Part shown: positions 17,673 to 26,684 of the stretch, one piece after another
Layout of the letters: every line of letters begins with the position of its first letter
How positions within the stretch are numbered: position 1 is the stretch's first letter
Origin: Synechococcales cyanobacterium bin2.concoct.b11b12b14.033
GTDB lineage: Bacteria > Cyanobacteriota > Vampirovibrionia > Caenarcaniphilales > Caenarcanaceae
NCBI GenBank assembly: GCA_013298875.1
Contig: JAAFJH010000013.1
Coordinates: forward strand, 465 to 40,010
Length of the DNA: 39,546 nt
Reading direction: 5' to 3'
Program-made: the position numbers and the translations under genes
The notes under the pieces: generated by a model
The model's database searches: none
Seen by the model: only the letters and a program-made list of their open reading frames with translations
What the model was told of the DNA's origin: nothing

Positions 17673-18668
17673 TTAATTTGGCAAAACTAATTTTCTTTTG
17701 GGCAATATTACTTTGAATTCAGTGCCTTTATTAATTTCGGAGCTAATTTTAATTTGGCCACCATGCAAATCAACAATGCTTTTAACAATAGCCAGTCCCA
17801 AACCTGTGCCCGGAATATCTTTATTAAAGCGTTTAAAACGTTCAAAGACTAAAGGTATATTTTTTTCTTCAATGCCAAAGCCCGTATCTTTAACCGAAAA
17901 ACTATTAGTGGATTGCTGAGCAGAAACGATTACTTCACCATTTTCTTTATTATAACGAATGGCATTTTCAATTAAGTTTTGCAAAACATGATTAATTTTG
18001 TCTAAATCAGCAATTAAAACAAATTCTTCAGATACTAGATTAATTAAAGTAATATTTTTCTTATTAGCTTGCTCAGTCAATAATTCAAAGCTTTCATTTA
18101 CCATAATTTTAAAAGCAATTTGCTGCAAATTAACGGGAATTGCCCCAGCTTGTAAACGGCTTAAATCTAATAATTCTTCGATTAACTTGCTCAATCTGGC
18201 AACTTCTGAGTGTAATTGTCCTAAAAACTTACCTCTGGCAATTGGCTCTTCAGCGGCTCCCCACAAATATAAAGTATCAACGAGGGTTTTTACATTAGCC
18301 AAAGGTCTTCTTAGCTCATGGCTAGCTTCTCCTAATTTTGTTTCAAAGGATTCTTTTAGCTCGATGATTTGCCAATTATTAAGTTTGGAATTATGTAAAT
18401 TTGCTTCGAGCGGCTTACCAACTTGGCCAGTTAATTGTTTAGAATAAAAATCGTCATTAGTAATTTCAAGTAAATCTTTTAAACTATCAAAATAAGGGCT
18501 TTCAGTCAGGTTTAATTTTTGGTCTTGGGTTTTTAATAGGCTTTGAGCGGCCAAATTTATATAAATATTTTGGGAGTTTTCAAAAATCAAAATTCCCGTT
18601 TGAAGACAGTCTAATATTATTTTAAATTGGTTTAAATCTGCTTGGGGCATTTTATTTGCAAAGAGCAA
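17673..18668 (-). CDS. Soluble sensor histidine kinase
   Basis: A two-component kinase without membrane segments. An N-terminal PAS-like sensor (about 10-100) precedes the H-box EASHELRRPLANVK with phospho-acceptor H117. The N-box NLIENAIRYN (N235), the DTGFGIEE G1 box (261-268) and the GTGLGLAIVK G2 box (287-296) are all intact. The layout resembles PhoR/PhoR-like kinases lacking their membrane anchor. No response regulator is adjacent, so the partner is elsewhere. TTG at 18668 is one candidate start; ATG at 18650 (M7) is equally possible. Confidence 0.92.
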   Translation of the reverse strand: MLFANKMPQADLNQFKIILDCLQTGILIFENSQNIYINLAAQSLLKTQDQKLNLTESPYFDSLKDLLEITNDDFYSKQLTGQVGKPLEANLHNSKLNNWQIIELKESFETKLGEASHELRRPLANVKTLVDTLYLWGAAEEPIARGKFLGQLHSEVARLSKLIEELLDLSRLQAGAIPVNLQQIAFKIMVNESFELLTEQANKKNITLINLVSEEFVLIADLDKINHVLQNLIENAIRYNKENGEVIVSAQQSTNSFSVKDTGFGIEEKNIPLVFERFKRFNKDIPGTGLGLAIVKSIVDLHGGQIKISSEINKGTEFKVILPKRKLVLPN

Positions 18669-18816
18669 TCTTTATTATATTAAGGATTTTGCCACATTTA
18701 TAATGTTATATTAATTTTTCTCGGTTAATTAGCTGGGTAAACATTATTTTAAAATTAAACTTGGCAAAATTTATTTATACGCTTAATATAAAACTTTGTA
18801 AAAGGTATTAAATTAA

Positions 18817-19593
18817 TTGAAAATATTAGTTTGTAATGATGATGGAATCCATGCTGCTGGCTTAAGAGCCTTATGTTCAGTATTAATTGAATCTGGCCAC
18901 GATATTTATGTCGTCGCTCCGGATAAAGAAAGAAGTGCGTCAGGTCATTCTTTAACTTTACACAGGCCACTTCGGGTTGATATTATTCCGTCGGATTATT
19001 TCTTAGGAGCTAAAAAAATCTGGACTGTAGATGGAACGCCTGCTGATTGCGTTAAGATTGCCATTAATAAAATTTTGGACTTTAAACCAGATTGGGTTAT
19101 TTCGGGTATTAATCATGGACCAAATATGGGTTCCGATGTGCTGTATTCCGGAACAGTTAGTGCTGCCATTGAAGGGGCAATTTATAATATTAAAAGTATA
19201 GCTTTAAGCGTGTCAGAATATAAAACCAAAGATTTTGATGAAGAAGCTTCTTTTGTGCCAGAAATTTTAAATAAATTAAATTCTAATCAAATTAAATGGA
19301 CTCCTAAAACTATATTTAATGTAAATTTACCGATTATTGAGCGTTCTCAGGTGAAAGGTTATGCTATTACCTCGCTGGGTGAAAGAATGTATAAAGATAC
19401 TTATGAGCAGAGAATAGATCCACGTAGTAAATATTATTATTGGCTATCAGGCGATTTACTTAAAACCGACGAAGACCCAGAATCAGATGTCAGAAAAGTT
19501 AGTGAGAATTTCATTTCGGTTACACCAATTAGCTTTGATATGACACACTCAAAATTAGTTACTGAGTTAAAAGATAAGTTTAATAATATTTAA
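18817..19593 (+). CDS. surE: 5'/3'-nucleotidase SurE
   Basis: SurE is a metal-dependent phosphatase acting on nucleoside monophosphates, linked to stationary-phase survival. CNDDGI at residues 6-11 carries the metal-binding Asp pair, and ERSASGHS and SGINHGPNMG are the other active-site loops. The 258-aa length is typical. The only start compatible with the essential N-terminal strand is TTG at 18817. It lies upstream of the nitric oxide synthase gene with a 180-bp gap. Confidence 0.95.
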   Translation: MKILVCNDDGIHAAGLRALCSVLIESGHDIYVVAPDKERSASGHSLTLHRPLRVDIIPSDYFLGAKKIWTVDGTPADCVKIAINKILDFKPDWVISGINHGPNMGSDVLYSGTVSAAIEGAIYNIKSIALSVSEYKTKDFDEEASFVPEILNKLNSNQIKWTPKTIFNVNLPIIERSQVKGYAITSLGERMYKDTYEQRIDPRSKYYYWLSGDLLKTDEDPESDVRKVSENFISVTPISFDMTHSKLVTELKDKFNNI

Positions 19594-19756
19594 CCTTCCT
19601 CTAAGTGAGCTAATTAAAACAGTTAGTAAATAAATATTTCAAATTCTCTCGTACTTTAGTCTGACCCTTTCTTGAACCTTAATCATTTTTTCAGGCTTGT
19701 ATTGTGTAGTACATTTTTGTTAATCTTAATATTTATATTGGCTAATTAAGAGTATT

Positions 19757-19781
19757 GGAGGCTATGACAAAAATTGAATAA
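19757..19781 (+). promoter_or_regulatory. GGAGG ribosome binding site and overlapping 5-codon leader
   Basis: GGAGG at 19757-19761 lies 2 nt before an ATG (19764), whose frame reads MTKIE and stops at TAA 19779-19781. The TTG start of the nitric oxide synthase (19774) lies inside this mini-ORF in the +1 frame, 12 nt from GGAGG. Removing one A from the run at 19769-19773 would join ATG ACA AAA directly to the main frame. It is either a leader, a slippage site or a sequence error. Confidence 0.5.
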
Positions 19782-21144
19782 ATCATCATTGGAAATAGAA
19801 AAAGTTATTAAATTAAGCGAAGAAAAATTAACAAACGATAACGATAAAGCAACCCAAAGCCTTGAAAAAACTTCAAACGAAGAAATAAAATTAAGCTTGA
19901 GCAAATTAAAATCTTTGGGTAATTCTTCCAAAAGGCAACTTTTAGATAAAGCTTTAAAGTTTTTAGGAGAAATTTATTCAGAGCCGACTAGTCCGCATTA
20001 TAATCCTTATATTTTATCGCGCCGCATTAATGAATGTATTGATTTAATCGAAAGAATAGGCACTTATAGACATACTTTAATTGAAATGCAATATGGTGCC
20101 CAGTTAGCTTGGAAAAATAGTGCCAGATGTATTGGACGTAATTATTGGAGACAATTAGATGCTTTTGATTACCGTCATTTAGAGAGTGAAGAAGAAATAT
20201 TTATAGCCATTAGAAATCATTTAAACCACGCAACGAATAGTGGAAAATTACGTTCTAGTGTGACCTTTTTTGCTCCGTCGGATGAATTGGGCAATTGGCA
20301 ATTTAGGATTTGGAATGAACAAATTATCCGTTATGCTGGTTATAGAGGTAAAAACGATCATATTTTAGGTGATTCAAAAAATGTAATTTTCACTGAAGCT
20401 GCAATACAATTGGGCTGGAAGCCTCCCACTGAGAAAACGGCTTTTGATATTTTGCCAATTATAATTCAAAAGAAAGGGCAATTTCCTAAATTATTTGAAT
20501 TAAATAAACAAGAAGTATTAGAAGTTAACTTGGAGCATCCAGAATTTACTTGGTTTAAAGATTTAAATTTGAAGTGGCATGCTGTACCGATGTTATCTTG
20601 CTTAGGAATTGAGATTGGTGGCATTAATTATACAGCTGCTCCTTTTAATGGTTGGTATTTAGGCACTGAAATCGGAGCCAGAAATTTATCGGATAAAGAT
20701 CGTTATAATTTATTACCCATAATTGCTGAAAAAATGGGCTTAAACCAAAAATATGAAAGTACTTTATGGAGAGATAAAGCTTTAGTGGAATTGAATATTG
20801 CTGTTTTATATTCATTTGAAAAAGCTGGAGTACGCATTGTTGATCACCATACAGCCAGTAATAATTTTGTACATTATGAAGAAAAAGAAAAAGAATTAGG
20901 CCATAAAGTTACTGGTGAATGGAGCTGGTTAGTTCCTCCTCTTTCCGGATCAGTATGTCCAATTTTTCACCGAGATTATGAAGTTTTGGACGGACATAAT
21001 TCAGAATTTTTTGTACAAGAAGACTTAGCCCACAACTTTTTAAAATTAAGCTCTGAGATTATCCATAAACTTGATCCTTCTTACTTAAAAGTTAATAATA
21101 ATGCTAGTGGAAAAACTTGTCCTTTTTCGGGAGCAATTATTTGA
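19774..21144 (+). CDS. nos: Stand-alone nitric oxide synthase oxygenase domain
   Basis: Bacterial NO synthases oxidise arginine to citrulline and nitric oxide at a thiolate-bound haem, using a pterin and a generic reductase. The haem-ligand motif WKNSARCIGR carries C119. NGWYLGTEIG (292-301) carries the arginine-binding E299, R303 and W385 in WSWLVPP fit the pterin site, and FHRDYE follows at 398. No reductase domain is attached, as in other bacterial enzymes. At 456 aa it is about 90 longer than Bacillus-type NOS; the first 55 residues are a charged helical extension, and the tail ends in KTCPFSGAII. By eye the gate residue is L274, where bacterial enzymes usually have Ile. The downstream membrane-protein gene overlaps the stop codon. 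Confidence 0.95.
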   Translation: MNKSSLEIEKVIKLSEEKLTNDNDKATQSLEKTSNEEIKLSLSKLKSLGNSSKRQLLDKALKFLGEIYSEPTSPHYNPYILSRRINECIDLIERIGTYRHTLIEMQYGAQLAWKNSARCIGRNYWRQLDAFDYRHLESEEEIFIAIRNHLNHATNSGKLRSSVTFFAPSDELGNWQFRIWNEQIIRYAGYRGKNDHILGDSKNVIFTEAAIQLGWKPPTEKTAFDILPIIIQKKGQFPKLFELNKQEVLEVNLEHPEFTWFKDLNLKWHAVPMLSCLGIEIGGINYTAAPFNGWYLGTEIGARNLSDKDRYNLLPIIAEKMGLNQKYESTLWRDKALVELNIAVLYSFEKAGVRIVDHHTASNNFVHYEEKEKELGHKVTGEWSWLVPPLSGSVCPIFHRDYEVLDGHNSEFFVQEDLAHNFLKLSSEIIHKLDPSYLKVNNNASGKTCPFSGAII

Positions 21145-21782
21145 TTTGGTTAAAATTCTTTGATTTACTAGGCGTTTTTGTTTTTGCCGCTTCGGGTGCC
21201 TTAAGTGGAAGCCGTAAAAATATGGATATTTTGGGTATTTTTGTTTTAGCTACGGTTACGGCAGTGGGAGGCGGCTCTTTGCGTTCAATTTTAATTGGAG
21301 ATTTACCAATTGTTTTTCTGAAAGATATTTCTTATTTAATTGTTTGTTTAAGCTCAACAGTGGCGGTTTTTATTTTGCAAAGCCATTTTGAAAGACTAGA
21401 AAAGTGGATTTTAGTTTTTGACGCTTTGGGGCTAGGAGCTTTTACAATTATTGGTATAAATATTGCTTTGAGCAAGGGTTTAAGTTTGTGGGCAAGTTTA
21501 TTAATGGGTATTATTACAGCCTCTTTTGGTGGAGTTGTACGTGATATTTTAATTAATGAAATACCTTTTATTTTCCAAAAAGAAATCTATGCCACGGCCG
21601 CTTTAATCGGGGGAATTTTATATTTGATTATCAATAAATTCACCTTAATTCCGAATGAATTAAATATTTGTATTTCTGCCCTTTTAATTTGTGCTATTCG
21701 TTTATTTTCACTTAAGTTAAAACTATCTTTGCCAAAATCAAAAGCACCACCTGATATACTGAAAGAGAAGAAAGATGAATAG
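21141..21782 (+). CDS. UPF0126 / TRIC-like membrane protein, translationally coupled to nos
   Basis: A 213-aa protein with about seven membrane segments built from two UPF0126 repeats. The first has GALSGSRKNMDILG and GGGSLRSILIGD, the second GGVVRDILINEIP. The family includes YicG-like and TRIC-like proteins proposed as glycine transporters or cation channels. In repeat one the usual Arg-Asp is Arg-Ser. I prefer the TTG at 21141, which overlaps the nos stop (TTGA), over an earlier TTG at 21117 inside nos. The 4-base overlap indicates coupled translation. Confidence 0.85.
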   Translation: MIWLKFFDLLGVFVFAASGALSGSRKNMDILGIFVLATVTAVGGGSLRSILIGDLPIVFLKDISYLIVCLSSTVAVFILQSHFERLEKWILVFDALGLGAFTIIGINIALSKGLSLWASLLMGIITASFGGVVRDILINEIPFIFQKEIYATAALIGGILYLIINKFTLIPNELNICISALLICAIRLFSLKLKLSLPKSKAPPDILKEKKDE

Positions 21783-21799
21783 TATTTTTAAGCTTTAAA

Positions 21800-22114
21800 C
21801 TATTTGGCTAAAATATTTTTCAATTCGCCCGATTCATGCATTTCTTTGGTTAAATCACAACCGCCAATTAATTCCCCTTTAACATATAATTGAGGAATAG
21901 TTGGCCATTGTGAAAATTCTTTTAAAGCTTCTTTTTTGTTTAAATCAGCCATAACATTAATTACCGAAAAATCAATATTATAAGAATTTAATATTTCAAT
22001 GGTAGCCGCTGAAAAACCGCATCTGGGCTGTTCTTTGGTACCTTTTGCATAAAGTAAAACTGGATTTTCGGAAATCTCTTTTTTGATTTCGTCTAAATAT
22101 TTTGTTTCAATCAT
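21800..22114 (-). CDS. grxD: Monothiol glutaredoxin (CGFS type)
   Basis: Grx4/GrxD-type glutaredoxins carry and transfer [2Fe-2S] clusters, with glutathione as co-ligand. The single active cysteine C32 sits in CGFS, the glutathione-binding WPTIPQLYVKGELIGG follows at about 69, and the 104-aa length is exact for the family. It lies 17 bp downstream of rpsT on the same strand. It converges on the nos operon, ending 17 bp from it. Confidence 0.95.
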   Translation of the reverse strand: MIETKYLDEIKKEISENPVLLYAKGTKEQPRCGFSAATIEILNSYNIDFSVINVMADLNKKEALKEFSQWPTIPQLYVKGELIGGCDLTKEMHESGELKNILAK

Positions 22115-22131
22115 AATTTGTTCTTTTTTTA

Positions 22132-22395
22132 TTATTTACTGGCAGCCAAAAGAGTTTTTACTTTGTTCGCAGCTTGGCTTTTAATGCGGCTAGCTTTATT
22201 TGGGTGAATTACTTGCTGCGAGGCTTTATCTAATTCGGAGAATAAATTATTTAAGCAACTTTGTAAATCTTTTTCTTCTTTTAACTTAGAAAGTTTTTTG
22301 AATAAAGTTTTAATCTGAGAACGTTGAGCAATATTTCTGCTACGATTACGTGCATTTCTGAGTATGTCTTTTTTTGATGCTTTAGTATTAGCCAT
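22132..22395 (-). CDS. rpsT: 30S ribosomal protein S20
   Basis: A lysine-rich 87-aa helical protein that binds 16S rRNA at the base of the small subunit. MANTKASKKDILRNA and the internal IHPNKASRIKSQ block are diagnostic. It is probably transcribed with the downstream grxD. Its start is divergent from rimI across a 67-bp gap. Confidence 0.95.
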   Translation of the reverse strand: MANTKASKKDILRNARNRSRNIAQRSQIKTLFKKLSKLKEEKDLQSCLNNLFSELDKASQQVIHPNKASRIKSQAANKVKTLLAASK

Positions 22396-22462
22396 GAATT
22401 GAATTAATAAATTAGTACAAATAAAATTTAGAAGTAAAATTATACCGAAAAATAACTTTAAT

Positions 22463-22951
22463 ATGCAAAATTACAAAATACATAGCCTAAATTGTGATTA
22501 TTTAGATCAAGCCTACGAAATTGAGCAGCAAATCAATGGTAATCATGCTTGGTCAAGGCAAATGTTTTTAGGTGAATTAAATAATCCTCTGGCATATTAT
22601 TGGGTTGTAGCACGGGAAGAGAATATAATTGGTTTTATTGGCTTACACGATTTAAATCCGGAAGGTTATATTACTAATTTTGGGATTAAGAAAGAATATC
22701 AGGGTCAAAAGCTAGGCCAATATCTACTATCTTTTTTAATTGAAAAGTGTTGCCAATGGCATTTAAAAGCGGTTAGTTTGGAAGTAAATGAAAACAATTT
22801 AAGAGCAATTAATCTTTATAAAAAATTTGGTTTTAAAGTGGAAGGATTTATAAAAGAATATTATCGAAATTCAGAAACTGGCAAACTGGAAAATGCTTTA
22901 ATTATGTGGCTTCATCCAGTTATAAAACCTGAAATTACTTTCACAAATTAG
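22463..22951 (+). CDS. rimI: Ribosomal-protein-alanine N-acetyltransferase-like GNAT protein
   Basis: A GNAT acetyltransferase of 162 aa. The acetyl-CoA loop is QGQKLGQYLL (80-89), preceded by the strand YITNFGIKKEY. The C-terminal SLEVNENNLRAINLYKKFGF is the typical RimI block. RimI acetylates the N-terminus of ribosomal protein S18. It stands next to rpsT but on the other strand. Confidence 0.88.
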   Translation: MQNYKIHSLNCDYLDQAYEIEQQINGNHAWSRQMFLGELNNPLAYYWVVAREENIIGFIGLHDLNPEGYITNFGIKKEYQGQKLGQYLLSFLIEKCCQWHLKAVSLEVNENNLRAINLYKKFGFKVEGFIKEYYRNSETGKLENALIMWLHPVIKPEITFTN

Positions 22952-22962
22952 TTTTGAATTTT

Positions 22963-23749
22963 GGCAATGATCTAAGAAGATAGATTAGAATTAAATTTAT
23001 AGAAAAGAAGTTTGAGAGAAGCATTAACCATTTCAAGAGACTTACTCCAGCACTTTGTCTTTCGATAAAATCTTGCTAAATAACGTGAGTTCGATGAATA
23101 AAAATATCTGGAAACGTCTCTGGAGGGAAATATATAAGTTTTTTGCTTTAAGTCAATTTCTAAGTTTTTGAAACACTGTGCACTTTGTCTTTCAATTAAA
23201 TTTTACGCATTGAAAGCTTAAAACCCTCTTCCAAAGCTTGAAAGTCCCCTAACCCCCTAAAGGGGGAATTTTCTTTTCCTCATTTAGAGAGCCTTAATCT
23301 ATAGGAAAGCAATTATCAAAAATAAAAAGCTTTAAATTCCCCTCCAAACAAGTTTTTGTATTTTTTATTTACAAATTTACTTTGAATATGGCTCAAGTTC
23401 CCGCGGAAGGGGCGGAGGGGGCTTTTCAAGTGAAATTCTTAAAAAAAAAGACTCTCTCAATTGATTACTCCAGCACTTTGCATTTATATTTTTATCTTCC
23501 CTTTAGAAGACCGTTTTTTACAAGCTTTTCTGACTTGCATTTCCTACAATTTTTCATTCCTTTATTATAACTTTTTATTATCTATTTCATTTGATCACTG
23601 GCGAGAATTTAAATGGGAGAATTAGACATTATTTAGCAAGATTTCATCGAAAGACAAAGTGCTGGAGTAAGTCTCTTAAAATGGTTAATGCTTCTCTCAA
23701 ACTTCTTCTCCATAAATTTAATTCTCATCTATCTTCTTAGATCACTGCC
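22963..23749. mobile_element. 787-bp element with ~121-bp near-perfect terminal inverted repeats
   Basis: The left arm (22963-23083, starting GGCAATGATCTAAGAAGATA) and the right arm (23629-23749) are inverted copies with 6 mismatches in 121 by eye. The interior of about 545 bp has no convincing gene. It holds a C-rich repeat (23224-23442), a TAACGTGAGTTCGATG end motif at 23082 like those of element A2, and two further partial copies of the arm motif CCAGCACTTTGTCTTTCG (about 23175 and 23470). The right arm lies close to the 3' end of recN. No transposase is encoded, so it may be a non-autonomous or decayed element. Confidence 0.75.
23224..23442. repeat. C-rich dispersed repeat, copy B1
   Basis: Shares its left edge (TTCCAAAGCTTGAAAGTCCC), middle (AATTATCAAAAATAAAAAGC) and right edge (GGCTCAAGTTCCCGC, GGGGGCTTTTCAAGTGAAAT) with 26685-26914. 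Its ends are imperfect inverted repeats of each other. A 62-codon frame here (23382-23570) is judged spurious. Confidence 0.75.
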
Positions 23750-23776
23750 GAGAATTTCTTCTGGTGAACCACCTCA

Positions 23777-25483
23777 TTATACAAATTCAAGTTTTTTAGC
23801 TTTGGAGTCGCTGATTAATTCTTGTACATATTGTTTGGCTAAGGTTTTATCTTTCTGTCCAGACATCAAATCAACCAGAGCGGCAATTTGTTCATTTTCA
23901 TTTGTCAAAAGTTTAAATTGTAATTTGGTGTCGGATTCAGCGTGTATTTTGTTAACAGTATAATGAAAATCGGCAAAAGCTGCTACCAAAGGCTGATGAG
24001 TTACACATAAAACTTGTTGTTTAAGAGCTAATTTGGCTAATTTTTCCCCAATTAAACGGCTGACTTTTCCGCTAGTTCCGGTGTCAATTTCATCAAAAAT
24101 AATTATATTGTCAGTGCTTAAAATTACTTTAAGTAAAAGCATTATGCGAGATAATTCTCCGCCAGACATAGCTTTGTTTAAAGGTCTTAAAACATCACCC
24201 TGATTAGCTCTGAATAAAAAGTCAACTTTGTCTAAACCATCAGAATTCAATTGACTATCAGCTGATTTTTGGCAATCTACTTTAAATTCGGACGCTTTTA
24301 AGCTTAAACTTTCTAATTCTAAATTGATTTTGTCAGTTAATTTTTTGGCTTTAATTAAGCGATTTGCCGATAATTTTTCCGCCAAGTCAAGTAATTCTTT
24401 TTTTTGTAAATTTAATTTCTTTTGCTTGATTTCAAGGTTGACTGACAAATTTTGTAAATTATTAATTTTTTTCTCTAATTCATTTTGAAGTACGATCAAT
24501 TCAGCTAAAGTTTGCAAACCATGCTTACGTCTAATTTTTTGAATTGAATTCGACCTTTGATTGAGTGAATTTAAATCTTCAATTTCATTGTCAAAGTTTT
24601 GCACATAATCTTCTAGTTCTCCCATTATATCAGTCATTTGTTCTTGTAAAACGGATACTTGCTTAGCATAATTTGCAAAAGTATCATCATACCGAGAGCA
24701 TTCTTGTAAGTGTCGATAAATTTTGCCAAATTGAGCAGAAGTATTTTCCTCGGCTTCATTGAATACAAAAGTAATTTGACTAATTAAATCTTTGATTTGC
24801 TCAGCTTTTGATAATTTTTCAATTTTCTTCTTTAAATTAATTTCTTCGTTTTCATCGTCAAGTTCAAGCATTTTAATTTCGTCAAGCTGAAAATTCAAAT
24901 AATCTAATTCTTTTTCACGCTCTCTCAATAAAGAATAATCTTTTTCAATTTCATTTTTTAAAGAAAGCCATGCATTATATTTATTTTTATAGCTTTTTCT
25001 TAACTGAACCTGGGGGGTGCCGCAAAATTCATCCAGAAAATAAAGTTGATTTTTGTTTTTAAGCAAATTCTGCTCAGAGCTTTGTCCATGCACTTCCAGT
25101 AATAAATCACCTAATTCAGGCATTTGTTTGGCGGATACTAAAATTCCATTAATCCGAACTCGACTATTACCTTTTAGAGAAATTTCACGACTAATAATAA
25201 TATTTTCATCAATTTCACTTTCTAAAACCTCATTTAATTCTTGTTCCAATAACCATTCTCTGACAGCTGAGTTAAGCAAAAAAGTTCCTTCCAAATAAGC
25301 CTTTTCGCTCCCTGGGCGTATTAAGTCAATGTTTAGGCGCGTGCAAAATAAACCTTCAATTGCTTCCAAAATAATAGACTTCCCAGACCCAGTCTCACCA
25401 GTTAAGATATTCAGACCATTCTGTAAATTTATATTTAAATCATCAATAATTAGATAATTTTTAATTCTTAATTCTAAAAGCAT
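23777..25483 (-). CDS. recN: DNA repair protein RecN
   Basis: An SMC-like ATPase acting at DNA double-strand breaks. The Walker A loop GETGSGKS is at 29-36, the signature MSGGELSRIMLLLK and Walker B IIFDEIDTG are near the C-terminus, and a long coiled-coil region separates them. The 568-aa length is normal. The start at 25483 matches the family N-terminus MLLELRIKNYLIID. It is divergent from tRNA-Thr across 68 bp. Confidence 0.96.
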   Translation of the reverse strand: MLLELRIKNYLIIDDLNINLQNGLNILTGETGSGKSIILEAIEGLFCTRLNIDLIRPGSEKAYLEGTFLLNSAVREWLLEQELNEVLESEIDENIIISREISLKGNSRVRINGILVSAKQMPELGDLLLEVHGQSSEQNLLKNKNQLYFLDEFCGTPQVQLRKSYKNKYNAWLSLKNEIEKDYSLLREREKELDYLNFQLDEIKMLELDDENEEINLKKKIEKLSKAEQIKDLISQITFVFNEAEENTSAQFGKIYRHLQECSRYDDTFANYAKQVSVLQEQMTDIMGELEDYVQNFDNEIEDLNSLNQRSNSIQKIRRKHGLQTLAELIVLQNELEKKINNLQNLSVNLEIKQKKLNLQKKELLDLAEKLSANRLIKAKKLTDKINLELESLSLKASEFKVDCQKSADSQLNSDGLDKVDFLFRANQGDVLRPLNKAMSGGELSRIMLLLKVILSTDNIIIFDEIDTGTSGKVSRLIGEKLAKLALKQQVLCVTHQPLVAAFADFHYTVNKIHAESDTKLQFKLLTNENEQIAALVDLMSGQKDKTLAKQYVQELISDSKAKKLEFV

Positions 25484-25551
25484 GAAGAAAATTATAAAGG
25501 CTTAACCGAAAAAAAGATTTTTAGTATAAGATATTAATTTGCCTTATTATT

Positions 25552-25623
25552 GCCCAAATAGCTCAGCGGTAGAGCACACCCTTGGTAAGGGTGAGGCCAC
25601 GGGTTCAAGTCCCGTTTTGGGCT
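25552..25623 (+). tRNA. tRNA-Thr (GGU)
   Basis: A complete 72-nt cloverleaf. The acceptor GCCCAAA pairs with TTTGGGC, the D-arm is GCTC/GAGC, the anticodon stem CACCC/GGGTG encloses TTGGTAA with anticodon GGT, and the T-arm is ACGGG-TTCAAGT-CCCGT. CCA is not encoded. ribF starts 24 bp downstream and may be cotranscribed. Confidence 0.95.
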
Positions 25624-25647
25624 TAGTTTCAATATGCTTTTTGTTAT

Positions 25648-26589
25648 ATGCCTTTTGAAATAATACAATTAAGTTCTTTATCACCTACCAACAAAAAAAG
25701 AGCTTTAGCTTTAGGCATGTTTGATGGAATTCATAAGGGACATCAGTTTTTACTTAAACAAGTAATTCATAAAGCTGCCCAAAACAACTTAATTCCTTGT
25801 GCAATGACTTTCCGGGAGTCTCCTCTAAAATGGACTAATCCGAAAAGTGAAACCCAATTAATTACTTCCCTGGACGAAAGATTATTATTATTTAAAAGCT
25901 TTGATTTGGCTGAAATTATTGTTTTTGATTTTCCGGCTTTAAATCAATTAGAACCTGAGGCTTATTTAAAAGATATTTTGATTGATAAATTAAATTGTGC
26001 TTATTTAACTTGTGGATTAAACCATAAATTTGGCAAAGAAAAAAAAGGAAATATTAATTTGCTCAAACATTTTTCGGAGCAGACCAAAAATCAATTAGAA
26101 TTTGAGGTTTGTGAGCCAATTTATAGTGAAGATCAGCAAATTATTTCCAGCAGTCAAATTCGAGAATTATTGCAAAATGGAAATATTCAAAAAGCTAATC
26201 AACTTTTAGGACATTGTTTTTTTATTTATGGCTGCTTGCAAACTGGCAAACAAATGGGTACAAAACTAGGCTTTCCAACTTTAAACTTCGAGTATAATCC
26301 AGAAAAAGTAAAAATTCCAATTGGAGTTTATGCGGCCTATACGGAAATTAATTCAAAAAATTATTTAAGTGCTGTTAATATTGGCTTTGCCCCAACCTTA
26401 AATCAAAATTTGACTTTACCGCCAATAGTTGAATCTCATTTGCTTGAGCTACCGCCAGACTTAAATATAAAAATTGGCGAAAAGCTTAAAATCGAATTAA
26501 TTGAATTTATTAGACCCGAAAAAAAATTTGACTCACTAGAAAGTTTAAAAAAACAAATCCAATTGGATTGTCAAAATATTTTAAAATAA
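25648..26589 (+). CDS. ribF: Bifunctional riboflavin kinase / FAD synthetase
   Basis: RibF makes FMN from riboflavin and then FAD. The N-terminal adenylyltransferase has GMFDGIHKGHQFLL (about 23-36) and the ISSSQIRELL motif near 170. The C-terminal kinase has the GTKLGFPTLNF motif and PIGVYAAY. The 313-aa length is typical. Flavins would serve the ferredoxin-linked and reductase enzymes in the genome. Confidence 0.95.
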   Translation: MPFEIIQLSSLSPTNKKRALALGMFDGIHKGHQFLLKQVIHKAAQNNLIPCAMTFRESPLKWTNPKSETQLITSLDERLLLFKSFDLAEIIVFDFPALNQLEPEAYLKDILIDKLNCAYLTCGLNHKFGKEKKGNINLLKHFSEQTKNQLEFEVCEPIYSEDQQIISSSQIRELLQNGNIQKANQLLGHCFFIYGCLQTGKQMGTKLGFPTLNFEYNPEKVKIPIGVYAAYTEINSKNYLSAVNIGFAPTLNQNLTLPPIVESHLLELPPDLNIKIGEKLKIELIEFIRPEKKFDSLESLKKQIQLDCQNILK

Positions 26590-26684
26590 TCTCCATTAAT
26601 TCTGGTTAAAAGTGACATTTAACAGCATCTTTCATTTGTTCAATTAATTCTTCTTTGGTTTCTGCAATCGTAAAAACAGAATAT

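Noticed and set aside
23382-23570. 62-aa ORF inside the inverted-repeat element
   Set aside because: It lies across a dispersed non-coding repeat, is not conserved in copy B2 and has no family features.
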